Below, piece after piece: positions 7,611-15,449 of a DNA stretch of 64,000 bases. Every line of letters begins with the position of its first letter. The first letter of the stretch is position 1. Source of the stretch: Alcanivoracaceae bacterium (lineage in GTDB: Bacteria > Pseudomonadota > Gammaproteobacteria > Pseudomonadales > Alcanivoracaceae); the NCBI GenBank assembly GCA_002706085.1, contig PAJO01000056.1, forward strand, positions 1 to 64,000, in the 5' to 3' direction. The notes below the pieces were generated by a model. That model made no database searches and was not told where the DNA came from. It saw only the letters and a program-made list of their open reading frames with translations. Both the position numbers and the translations under genes were made by a program.

Positions 7611-7916
7611 TCAGGCCAGCACTTCCAGCCCCTTTTCCGCCACCAGATTCAGCAGCTTTAGCGAAGGGCCATTCGGCTTTTTCTGGCCTTGCTCCCACTT
7701 CTGCACCGTGGACACACTGGTATTCAGATAGGCAGCAAACACGCCTTGGCTGGCGCGATTTCGAGTGCGGATACGCCTGATCTGCACCGCCGTATACTCT
7801 TTCACAGGCGGCAGACAGAGCGCATCGAACTCACGGAGAGTCGCCTCTTTCATTACCCCCGCTTCGTGCAGATCTTTCGCCGATTCATGCACTGCGTCCA
7901 GTATTGACTTACTCAT
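7611..7916 (-). CDS. HTH antitoxin of HigA/Xre type
   Basis: A 101-residue protein with an Xre-family helix-turn-helix near the C-terminus: RRIRTRNRASQGVFAAYLNT then SVSTVQKWEQGQKKPNGPSL. It follows the toxin gene and overlaps it by eight bases, so the operon is toxin-first as in HigBA or similar. The N-terminal ~40 residues (ILDAVHESAKDLHEAGVMKE) likely contact the toxin. It would also repress the operon by binding the inverted repeat at 8311-8329. Subfamily naming is uncertain. Confidence 0.85.
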   Translation of the reverse strand: MSKSILDAVHESAKDLHEAGVMKEATLREFDALCLPPVKEYTAVQIRRIRTRNRASQGVFAAYLNTSVSTVQKWEQGQKKPNGPSLKLLNLVAEKGLEVLA

Positions 7917-8283
7917 CGCTCTTCACCTCAATTAACGCACCACTCTTTATCGCTTTGGCCAATGCCCTATCGCTATAGCTCAGCAGCTCTTTTGCCAAAT
8001 ATTTCAAGGCCCTCAGCTCATCAGCAGAGATATTCGCGCGTGCGCTTTTAGCGAAGCCATAAACAAAGAAGGCCTTATCACCAACCCTGTACGCCAGCAG
8101 GGTCCTCATCCCTCCGCTTTTGCCTTGGCCACCGACAGCCACACGTTTTTTCACCACATGGCCACCCAAATTCGCATCAATCAGGCCACGCTCCATTTCA
8201 TCAACCGCCGCAAGCAGCAAGGCGTCATTCAAGCCCTCTTTTGATGCCCACTTACTGAATGGCCTGTTCTTGAATATCCGCAT
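7909..8283 (-). CDS. RelE/HigB-like toxin of type II toxin-antitoxin system
   Basis: A 124-residue basic protein of the RelE-related 'addiction module toxin' group that is paired with HigA-like HTH proteins. Recognisable parts are the N-terminal FKNRPFSKWASKEGLNDALL, the KKRVAVGGQGKSGGMRTLLA loop with basic residues, and the AFFVYGFAKSARANIS strand-turn before a C-terminal helix. Such proteins are mRNA interferases or predicted ones. The ATG at 8283 has AAGGG upstream. The gene is first in its two-gene operon and has an operator overlapping its -10 region. Confidence 0.82.
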   Translation of the reverse strand: MRIFKNRPFSKWASKEGLNDALLLAAVDEMERGLIDANLGGHVVKKRVAVGGQGKSGGMRTLLAYRVGDKAFFVYGFAKSARANISADELRALKYLAKELLSYSDRALAKAIKSGALIEVKSDE

Positions 8284-8308
8284 CTCATGCCCTTGCCAGC
8301 CTCGTCAA

Positions 8309-8337
8309 AGTATAGCACCTAGTGCCATAGACAACCA
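8309..8337 (-). promoter_or_regulatory. Promoter and operator of the RelE/HigB-like module
   Basis: A 19-bp inverted repeat with half-sites TATRGCAC / GTGCYATA and a 3-bp centre lies at 8311-8329. On the minus strand a TATACT -10 box (8309-8314) overlaps its edge and a weak -35 lies about 17 bp away. The arrangement suits repression by the HTH antitoxin. Confidence 0.6.
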
Positions 8338-8598
8338 CGCCACAATCATCACTCTAGTAGCAACAGCAGGGGCAGAGAACCCTCCTCATAAACCTAAAAA
8401 ATCGGTTAAATTTTGACCAGTTGCGCGCAGACAAAAAGGCGCCGCGCATTTGCTCATTAAGCTAAATCAAGGGCTTAAAAGTGGTGGGCAGCATGGTGGG
8501 CAAAGCAAAAATCACCATGCAAATAGCACAATAAGATACTGATTTTAAAATATTTTTAATTTTTAACCAACAAGAAGATCCAGAATATCGAGTAACCC
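8330..8598. other. Intergenic boundary region with direct and inverted repeats
   Basis: AT-rich gap between the last toxin-antitoxin module and core genes. It holds two direct copies of GGTGGGCA (8483-8490 and 8495-8502) and an inverted repeat GCATGGTG (8491-8498) / CACCATGC (8513-8520). Position at the edge of the accessory block makes it a candidate recombination end, but nothing in the window proves this. Confidence 0.35.
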
Positions 8599-9102
8599 AT
8601 GCCCCGACACCCGTGGAACGAGGAGCAGCAGGCAGCCCTGAACCAGCGGCGGGCACTCTTCGCCACGCGCTATCAGCACATCACCCTGAACAAGCGCCAT
8701 CGTGTCAATCGCACGGCCTGCCCCTGTTGTGGCTACCCCACGCTCAGCGAGCGTGGCCGTTATGAGATTTGCGGCCTGTGTTTCTGGGAAGACGACGGCC
8801 AGGATGATGACGATGCCGATACCTGCTGGGGCGGGCCCAATGGTGACTATTCCCTCACCGAGGCGCGTCTCAATGTGCTGCTTCACGACAGCATGTATCA
8901 CCCGGACAACAACACCACCGTGACCGGGCCCGACACCGCTGAAATCAACGCCATCAAACAGACGCTGCGCGATCTGTACACACAATTGCCCGCACAAGCC
9001 GATGCAGATTTGCCGGCTGCCTGGAAAACGATCCTGGAACAGGAGCCCACCCTGCGCAAAGCCCGCGACAAACGCTGGAAAGCCCTCCAGGCGCCGTCCT
9101 AG
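8599..9102 (+). CDS. CPCC family cysteine-rich protein
   Basis: A 167-residue protein with the signature of the Cys-rich CPCC family: ACPCCGYPTLSERGRYEICG followed by LCFWEDDGQDDDDAD. The four Cys (CPCC plus CxxC) could bind a zinc ion. Family members are small proteins of unknown job in many bacteria. The N-terminal WNEEQQAALNQRRALF region is helical. It is convergent with the LysR gene, whose coding end overlaps its stop by four bases. Confidence 0.8.
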   Translation: MPRHPWNEEQQAALNQRRALFATRYQHITLNKRHRVNRTACPCCGYPTLSERGRYEICGLCFWEDDGQDDDDADTCWGGPNGDYSLTEARLNVLLHDSMYHPDNNTTVTGPDTAEINAIKQTLRDLYTQLPAQADADLPAAWKTILEQEPTLRKARDKRWKALQAPS

Positions 9103-10046
9103 CCCTGCAGCGCCTGAAAACGGCCGGCAATGTCTTTGAGATTCTGTTGCACATAATCCACGAACGCCGACATGGCTGGGGTCGGATACTTGCTCTTGGG
9201 GTACACCACACACCAGGAACGCCGCAACGGAAAACCTTCCACCGGCAGCTCCACCAATTGCCCCAACTGCAACTCGCTACGCAGACTCAGCCGCGGTAAC
9301 ACCGCCACCCCCAGCCCCGCCATGACCGCATGCTTGATGGCATCGTTCGCCCCCAGCTCCATATAAGAACGCACGGCCACTCTGTGCTGCTGACAGAACA
9401 ACTCCAGAGTCAGACGGCTGCCAGAGCCAGACTCGCGCAGTAACAGCTTCTCCCCCAGAAAACGCCGTGCACTGATCGTTTTGGCGTCGGCAAGCGGGTG
9501 ATCCGGGGCTGCCACCGCGATGAATTCGTTGTCCAGAAACGGCAGCACATTCAGCGGTTTATCCTCGGGCACAATACCGAGAATCATCAGGTGGTCCTCG
9601 TTGTCGTCCAGCCGCCGCAGCGCTTCGGCCCGGTTCACCACGCGCAAATTCACCGTCACATCCGGGTGGGCCGCCACAAACCCCTTGAGCAGATAGGGCA
9701 CCACATACTGGGCGGTGTTCACCGCCACCAGCTTTAGCTCACCGGCTACCCGGCCTTGCTGGGCGGCCAGATCCGTCTGCAGGTTTTTCAGGGATTCAAA
9801 GATGGCCGTGGCGGTGTCCGCCAACCGCTCACCGGCGGCAGTGCAGTACAGCTTGCGCCCCACATACTCGAAGACCGGCATGCCCAATGCGGACTCCAGC
9901 TGGCGAATCTGACTACTGACCGCGGGCTGGGTCAGCCCCAACTGCTCCCCGGCGCGGCTATAGCTACGATACTGGTGCACCATCAGGAACACCTGGAGCT
10001 GGCGGAAGGTGAGACGGCTGGTGAGCTGATGCAAAGTATGGGGCAT
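9099..10046 (-). CDS. pycR: LysR-type regulator, probable PycR
   Basis: A 315-residue LysR protein. The N-terminal winged HTH is TFRQLQVFLMVHQYRSYSRA then GEQLGLTQPAVSSQIRQLE; the effector-binding domain spans about residues 95-300. It is transcribed away from pycA-pycB, the same arrangement as pycR upstream of pyruvate carboxylase genes in Pseudomonas aeruginosa, which suggests it controls them. The CbbR-like subgroup fits the FRQLQVF motif. I start at the ATG at 10046; the upstream extension to 10100 has no family features. A candidate binding site lies at 10184-10199. Confidence 0.85.
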   Translation of the reverse strand: MPHTLHQLTSRLTFRQLQVFLMVHQYRSYSRAGEQLGLTQPAVSSQIRQLESALGMPVFEYVGRKLYCTAAGERLADTATAIFESLKNLQTDLAAQQGRVAGELKLVAVNTAQYVVPYLLKGFVAAHPDVTVNLRVVNRAEALRRLDDNEDHLMILGIVPEDKPLNVLPFLDNEFIAVAAPDHPLADAKTISARRFLGEKLLLRESGSGSRLTLELFCQQHRVAVRSYMELGANDAIKHAVMAGLGVAVLPRLSLRSELQLGQLVELPVEGFPLRRSWCVVYPKSKYPTPAMSAFVDYVQQNLKDIAGRFQALQG

Positions 10047-10183
10047 GGTGTCTCGGTGAGTTTTTGGTCGGATGTCGGACGACAAAAGCAACACGGCCAT
10101 CTTTTATGTTTAGCGCCCGTCATCAGACGTCCGACGTCAGACCGCCTTGCAGGCCCTATAAAATCTGGCCTCGGCGCCAAATC

Positions 10184-10216
10184 ATAAGCAATACCTTATA
10201 TTTACCTAACTATATT
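10184..10216 (+). promoter_or_regulatory. LysR-type operator and promoter of pycA
   Basis: ATAAG-N6-CTTAT, a perfect interrupted palindrome at 10184-10199, has the form of a LysR recognition site. A TATATT -10-like box follows at 10211-10216, about 60 bp before the pycA start. Assignment to the divergent regulator is inference. Confidence 0.5.
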
Positions 10217-10276
10217 CTGATTTCTACTTATGGATTGACCAAAATAGGCTCCTCTCCCTCGATGGAGGAGCTTTAC

Positions 10277-11692
10277 ATGCTGAAGAAAGTCCTGATTGCC
10301 AACCGGGGCGAGATCGCGGTTCGGATCATTCGTGCCTGTGCCGAGATGGGTATCCGCTCGGTGGCGATCTACACCGAGCCCGACCGCTACGGCCTGCACG
10401 TGAAACGTGCAGACGAAGCCTACTCCCTGGGCGATGACCCCATTGCCGGGTATCTGGATCCGCAGAAAATTGTCAGCCTGGCCAAACAGGTGGGCTGCGA
10501 TGCGATTCATCCGGGCTACGGGTTCCTGTCGGAGAACGCCGAGTTTGCCCGCCTGTGTGAAGAGCAGGGCGTGCGCTTTATCGGGCCCAAATCCGAGGTC
10601 ATCCACAAGATGGGTGACAAGACCCAGGCCCGCGACAGCATGCGCGCCGCCGGGGTGCCGGTGACGCCGGGCTCGGAAGGCAACCTGAAGGATCTGGACG
10701 ACGCGCTGGCACTTGCCGACGAGATCGGCTACCCGGTGATGCTGAAAGCCACCTCCGGCGGTGGCGGCCGCGGCATCCGCCGTTGCGACAGCGCCGACGA
10801 ACTGCGCACCCAGTACCCGCGGGTGATCAGCGAAGCCACCAAGGCCTTCGGCAGCGCCGAAGTGTTCCTGGAAAAGTGCATCGTCAATCCGCGCCATATC
10901 GAGGTTCAGATTCTCGCCGACAGCGACGGCAATGTGATTCATCTATACGAGCGCGACTGCTCCATCCAGCGGCGTAATCAGAAGCTGATCGAGATTGCTC
11001 CCAGCCCCCAGCTCACCCCCGAGCAGCGCAACTATATTGGTGGCCTGGCGGTAACCGCCGCCGAGGCGGTGGGCTACGAGAATGCCGGCACGGTGGAGTT
11101 TCTGCTCACTGGCAACGAAGTCTACTTCATGGAAATGAACACCCGGGTGCAGGTGGAGCACACCATCACCGAGCAGATCACCGGGGTGGACATTGTCCGC
11201 GAGCAGCTGCGTGTGGCCGCCGGCCTGCCGCTGAGCTATCGCCAGCAGGACATCAGCTATCGCGGCTTCGCCCTGCAGTTCCGTATCAATGCGGAAGACC
11301 CGAAGAACGACTTCCTGCCCAGCTTTGGCCGCGTCAGCCATTACTACGCGCCGGGCGGTCCGGGCGTGCGAGTGGATACCGCCATCTATACCGGTTACGA
11401 AATTCCGCCTTACTACGATTCCATGTGCCTGAAGCTGGTGGTGTGGGCGTTGCAGTGGGACGACGTGATCGCCCGCGGGGAGCGCGCTCTGGATGACATG
11501 CGCCTGCACGGCATCCGCACCACCGCCAGCTACTACAAACAGATTCTCCAGCACCCGGATTTTCGCGCCGCGAATTTCAACACCAGCTTCGTGCCCGAGC
11601 ATCCGGAACTGCTGCAGTACTCGGAAAAGAAACATCCCACGGAAATGGCGCTGGCCATCGCCACCGCCCTGGCCGCCCACGCCGGCTGGTAA
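10277..11692 (+). CDS. pycA: Pyruvate carboxylase subunit A (biotin carboxylase)
   Basis: A 471-residue biotin carboxylase that uses ATP and bicarbonate to carboxylate the biotin carried on PycB, feeding oxaloacetate into the TCA cycle. The start is the ATG at 10277, preceded by GGAGGAG; it opens directly with the family N-terminus MLKKVLIANRGEIAVRIIRA. Visible landmarks are HPGYGFLSENAEFA, the glycine-rich ATP-grasp loop KATSGGGGRGIR, the ERDCSIQRRNQKLIE catalytic stretch and MNTRVQVEHTITE. Length equals the Pseudomonas subunit. An acetyl-CoA carboxylase AccC is the alternative, but the adjacent pycB settles it. Likely cytoplasmic and under the divergent LysR gene. Confidence 0.96.
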   Translation: MLKKVLIANRGEIAVRIIRACAEMGIRSVAIYTEPDRYGLHVKRADEAYSLGDDPIAGYLDPQKIVSLAKQVGCDAIHPGYGFLSENAEFARLCEEQGVRFIGPKSEVIHKMGDKTQARDSMRAAGVPVTPGSEGNLKDLDDALALADEIGYPVMLKATSGGGGRGIRRCDSADELRTQYPRVISEATKAFGSAEVFLEKCIVNPRHIEVQILADSDGNVIHLYERDCSIQRRNQKLIEIAPSPQLTPEQRNYIGGLAVTAAEAVGYENAGTVEFLLTGNEVYFMEMNTRVQVEHTITEQITGVDIVREQLRVAAGLPLSYRQQDISYRGFALQFRINAEDPKNDFLPSFGRVSHYYAPGGPGVRVDTAIYTGYEIPPYYDSMCLKLVVWALQWDDVIARGERALDDMRLHGIRTTASYYKQILQHPDFRAANFNTSFVPEHPELLQYSEKKHPTEMALAIATALAAHAGW

Positions 11693-11718
11693 TCCGTCGC
11701 CGATAACAGGAATTGATC

Positions 11719-13536
11719 ATGAGCAACCGCAACGCCAAGAAAGTCGAAATTACTGATGTGATCCTGCGCGACGCCCACCAGTCGCTGATCGCCACCCGCA
11801 TGCGCACCGAAGACATGCTGCCGATCTGCGAGAAGCTGGACAAGGTCGGCTACTGGTCACTGGAAGCCTGGGGCGGCGCCACCTTTGATGCCTGCGTGCG
11901 CTTCCTCAAGGAAGATCCGTGGGAGCGCCTGCGCAAGCTGCGCGAGGCCCTGCCCAACACCCGCCTGCAGATGCTGCTGCGCGGCCAGAACCTGCTGGGC
12001 TATCGCCACTACGCCGATGATGTGGTGGAAGCGTTCGTACAGAAATCTGCCGACAACGGCATGGACGTGTTCCGGGTGTTCGACGCTCTGAACGATGTAC
12101 GCAACCTGGAAACCGCCATGAAGGCGGTAAACCAATCCGGCAAGCATGCCCAGGGCACCCTGTGCTACACCACCAGCCCGGTGCACACCCCGGAGCTGTT
12201 TGTGACCATGGCCAAGCAGCTGCGCGACATGGGCGCGCACTCCATCGCCATCAAGGACATGGCCGGCCTGCTCACCCCCTACGCCACCTACGATCTGGTC
12301 AAGGCGTTGAAGGAAGCAGTGGACTTGCCGCTGGTACTGCACAGCCACTCCACGGCGGGCCTCGCGCCGATGTGTCAGATGAAAGCCATCGAAGCGGGTG
12401 TAGATCGTATCGACACCGCCATCTCTGCCTTTGCCAGTGGCACCAGCCACCCGGCCACCGAAGCCATGGTGGCGGCTCTGGCCGGCACCGAGCATGACAC
12501 AGGTCTGGACCTGACCCTGCTCTCCGAAATCGCCGATTACTTCCGCGAAGTGCGCAAGAAGTATCACCAGTTCGAAAGCGAATTCACCCGCGAAGATGTG
12601 TCCGTGCAAATCAACCAGGTACCGGGCGGCATGATGTCCAACCTGGCCAACCAGCTGAAAGAACAGAACGCGCTGGATCGCATCCGCGAAGTGTTCGACG
12701 AGATCCCCCGCGTGCGTGCCGATCTCGGTTACCCGCCGCTGGTGACGCCGTCCTCACAGATCGTCGGCACCCAGGCGGTGTACAACGTGCTCTCTGGCGA
12801 GCGCTACAAGACCATCACCAATGAAGTGAAACGGTATTTCCAGGGTGGCTACGGCCAGGCGCCAGCACCGGTGAACCCTGACGTGCAGAAAAAGGCCATC
12901 GGTAACGAGAGCCCCATGGAAGGTCGCCCGGCGGACCTGCTGTCACCGGAGCTGAACAAGCTGCGCAGCGAGATTGGGGAGCTGGCCGGTAACGAGGAAG
13001 ACGTGCTGACCTTCGCCATGTTCCCGGAGCTGGGCCGCGAGTTCCTGCAGCAGCGTGCCGACGGCACCCTGAAGCCGGAAGCCCTGCTACCCGAGCCGGT
13101 ACCCGGCAAACAGAAAGGCAGCGAAGGCACGCCCACCGAATTTATTATTGATGTGCACGGCGAAACCTATGAAGTGGCCATCACCGGGGTGGGCGACGCC
13201 GGCAGCGGCAAGCGCAAGCTGTACCTGTCTCTCGATGGTATGCCGGAAGAAACCGTATTCGAACCCCTCAACGAATACGCCGCTGAAGGCGGTGGCAGCA
13301 AACGCCGCCGCGCCACCGACCCGGGCCATGTGACCACCGCCATGCCGGGCAACGTGGTGGATGTGCTGGTGAAGGAAGGCGACGTGGTGAAAGCCGGCCA
13401 GGGCGTCATGGTGACCGAAGCCATGAAGATGGAAAACGAAATCCAGGCCAATATCGCCGGCACCGTGAAAGCGGTGTACGTGGAAAAAGGCGACCGCGTG
13501 ACCCCAGGCGAGGTACTGATCGAAATCGAAGCCTGA
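11719..13536 (+). CDS. pycB: Pyruvate carboxylase subunit B (OadA-like carboxyltransferase/biotin carrier)
   Basis: A 605-residue protein that transfers carboxyl from biotin to pyruvate. Domain order: HMG-like TIM-barrel carboxyltransferase (TDVILRDAHQSLIATRM near the start, the metal-site HSHSTAGLAPM), PYC_OADA domain (about 310-460), a linker, then a biotinyl domain with the biotin lysine in EAMKMENEI near residue 568. It starts 26 bases after pycA ends, with AGGA before the ATG, so they form one operon. No OadB/OadG membrane partners are present, which favours pyruvate carboxylase over the sodium-pumping oxaloacetate decarboxylase. A strong terminator follows. Confidence 0.95.
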   Translation: MSNRNAKKVEITDVILRDAHQSLIATRMRTEDMLPICEKLDKVGYWSLEAWGGATFDACVRFLKEDPWERLRKLREALPNTRLQMLLRGQNLLGYRHYADDVVEAFVQKSADNGMDVFRVFDALNDVRNLETAMKAVNQSGKHAQGTLCYTTSPVHTPELFVTMAKQLRDMGAHSIAIKDMAGLLTPYATYDLVKALKEAVDLPLVLHSHSTAGLAPMCQMKAIEAGVDRIDTAISAFASGTSHPATEAMVAALAGTEHDTGLDLTLLSEIADYFREVRKKYHQFESEFTREDVSVQINQVPGGMMSNLANQLKEQNALDRIREVFDEIPRVRADLGYPPLVTPSSQIVGTQAVYNVLSGERYKTITNEVKRYFQGGYGQAPAPVNPDVQKKAIGNESPMEGRPADLLSPELNKLRSEIGELAGNEEDVLTFAMFPELGREFLQQRADGTLKPEALLPEPVPGKQKGSEGTPTEFIIDVHGETYEVAITGVGDAGSGKRKLYLSLDGMPEETVFEPLNEYAAEGGGSKRRRATDPGHVTTAMPGNVVDVLVKEGDVVKAGQGVMVTEAMKMENEIQANIAGTVKAVYVEKGDRVTPGEVLIEIEA

Positions 13537-13609
13537 TCCTGGCTCCCACCCCGGTGGGAGCTATGCCCTTATGACCCACAAGGAAGGTGCTTCGCAGATT
13601 GGTGAATCG

Positions 13610-13643
13610 GGTTGGAGGTCGGACGTCAGAAGTCTGACCAACC
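13610..13643. repeat. GTCGGAC-type intergenic hairpin
   Basis: An imperfect inverted repeat (arms GGTTGG..GTCGGAC and GTCTGACCAACC) downstream of pycB. Similar GTCGGACGTC / GTCTGA motifs occur at 10071-10138 and 33613-33676, so it belongs to a dispersed repeat family. Confidence 0.5.
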
Positions 13644-13678
13644 TGTTTTCCCGCTAATCCGCGATGAACCAAAAAAAG

Positions 13679-13709
13679 CCCGGCACCAGAAATGGTGCCG
13701 GGTTTTTTT
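13679..13709. terminator. Bidirectional rho-independent terminator
   Basis: A 9-bp perfect stem (CCCGGCACC / GGTGCCGGG) with a 6-base loop, a T7 run on its right and an A7 run on its left. It can end both the pycAB transcript (+) and the aldehyde dehydrogenase transcript (-). Confidence 0.85.
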
Positions 13710-13725
13710 GTGGTCCGGAAAAGGC

Positions 13726-15129
13726 TTACTTGATCATCTTCTTGATCATGTTGACCTTGTCCTTGTACGGGGCATAACGCATCTTGATATCGAACAGGGT
13801 GGTGGCCCGCAGAATACCGCGCTTGTGGGAGAACACGTCGAACGAGTTCTTGCCATGGTAGGCCCCCATGCCACTCTCACCCACACCACCGAACGGCAGG
13901 TTGGGGTTGGCCACATGCATCACCGTGTTGTTGATGCAGCCGCCACCAAACTGGGTGTTGGCCAGCACCTGGTTTTCCACATCGCGGCTTTCGGTGAACA
14001 GGTACAGGGCCAGCGGGTATTCCGGCAGCCTCTTGATGTTACCGATCAGCTCTTCAATGGAAGAATAGGTCACCATCGGCAGCACCGGGCCGAAGATTTC
14101 TTCCTGCATCACTTCGTCATCCATGCTCACATCCTTGAGCACGGTGGGCGGAATGAACTTGTCTTCACGATTGGACTCACCACCGACCAGCACCTTGGCC
14201 TTGTCGATCAGGCCAGAGACGCGATCAAAGTGACGCTCGTTGATCATGCGGCCCAGGTCCGGACTCTGGCTCGGGTTAGTGCCGTACCACTCTTTCAGGG
14301 TCGCAACGATTTCCTTTTCCAGATCCGCCTTGATGTCCTTGTGAACATGGATGTGATCCGGCGCCACACAGGTCTGGCCCACGTTCATCATCTTGCCGGC
14401 CAGAATACGGCGCACGGCCACTTTCAGGTTGGCATCCTTGTGCACGATGGTCGGGCTCTTGCCACCCAGCTCCAAGGTCACCTTGGTGAGGTGCTTGGCG
14501 GCAGCCGCCATGACAATCCGGCCTACCCGCGGGCTACCGGTGAAGAAGATGTGGTCAAAACGCTCTTCCAGCAGCGCATTGGTCACCTCGGTGCTGCCCT
14601 TGAAGACCGATACGAAATCTTCGCTGAAGCATTCCTTCATCATCTTCTCCACCACGTCGGCCACGGTGGGATTGAGCGAAGACGGCTTGAGCACCGCGGT
14701 GTTACCGGCGGCGATGGCACCGATCAACGGCTGCACCAGCAGCAGGAAGGGATAGTTGTATGGCCCCATCAGCAGGGTCACGCCCTGGGGCGTGGATTCG
14801 ATACGACTACGACCCGGCTGCGCCCACAGGGTGGTGCCCACTTTCTGTGGCTTCATCCAGCTCTTGAGGTGCTTGATGGTGTGCTTGAGATCTTCATAGG
14901 CGGTACTCATTTCGATGTACGCCTCGAACTCCGGACGACCGATGTCCTGCTTGAGGGCATCGCTGATCTCGGTCTGGTATTTCACCAGGGCATTCTTCAG
15001 CTTCTTGAGCTGCTGAACGCGAAATTCATAACTGCGGGTTGCACCGGATTCAAAATAGCGGCGCTGACGAGCCACCGCGTCTGCGGCCCAGCTCTGTTTC
15101 AGATTCTCGGTTTCCAGTACGGCACCCAT
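13726..15129 (-). CDS. Aldehyde dehydrogenase, ALDH3-like
   Basis: A 467-residue NAD(P)-dependent aldehyde dehydrogenase. The catalytic Cys is in MNVGQTCVAPDH and the general-base Glu in TLELGGKSP; the oxyanion Asn segment is GPYNYPFLL. The short N-terminal region and the ALDH3-like motifs PFGGVGESGMGAYHGKNSF and FTGSPRVG place it with fatty or coniferyl aldehyde dehydrogenases, which in hydrocarbon degraders oxidise alkane-derived aldehydes. The C-terminal tail is Lys-rich (KDKVNMIKKMIK) and might associate with membrane. Monocistronic: a terminator follows and the gene upstream is divergent. Substrate is inferred. Confidence 0.88.
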   Translation of the reverse strand: MGAVLETENLKQSWAADAVARQRRYFESGATRSYEFRVQQLKKLKNALVKYQTEISDALKQDIGRPEFEAYIEMSTAYEDLKHTIKHLKSWMKPQKVGTTLWAQPGRSRIESTPQGVTLLMGPYNYPFLLLVQPLIGAIAAGNTAVLKPSSLNPTVADVVEKMMKECFSEDFVSVFKGSTEVTNALLEERFDHIFFTGSPRVGRIVMAAAAKHLTKVTLELGGKSPTIVHKDANLKVAVRRILAGKMMNVGQTCVAPDHIHVHKDIKADLEKEIVATLKEWYGTNPSQSPDLGRMINERHFDRVSGLIDKAKVLVGGESNREDKFIPPTVLKDVSMDDEVMQEEIFGPVLPMVTYSSIEELIGNIKRLPEYPLALYLFTESRDVENQVLANTQFGGGCINNTVMHVANPNLPFGGVGESGMGAYHGKNSFDVFSHKRGILRATTLFDIKMRYAPYKDKVNMIKKMIK

Positions 15130-15449
15130 ATTCGGCCTCCCAGGTCAGGTGAAGTTCTCCAAGCAACGATGGAGTCTTTCACGGCGCCCACACCCTGACC
15201 ATGGGCAAACTGCTCTCCACCTGACCAAAAATATCAGCGGCCGGCCCAAACATGCCAAACCTAAACACAAGACAAAAACACGTATACCTTTCAGTCACTT
15301 ATTGCCCCCCTGCCGTCACTAAAGGTCGCCCCCCACCGCGGTGGGTGGTGTGCCCCTGTTCCTGAATCCCGGTACCGGTGGTGGCTAGGGCTCCATCCAT
15401 CCCCTAGTCTCGAACTGTCCACCTGAATGACAATCAGCAAGGGAACGCC

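Noticed and set aside
10277-11692. AccC of acetyl-CoA carboxylase
   Set aside because: The sequence would fit, but the adjacent OadA-like subunit and divergent LysR gene point to pyruvate carboxylase.
13612-15198. Long plus-strand open frame opposite the aldehyde dehydrogenase
   Set aside because: It is antisense to a gene with intact catalytic motifs; its translation is His/Gln/Arg-rich with no family features.
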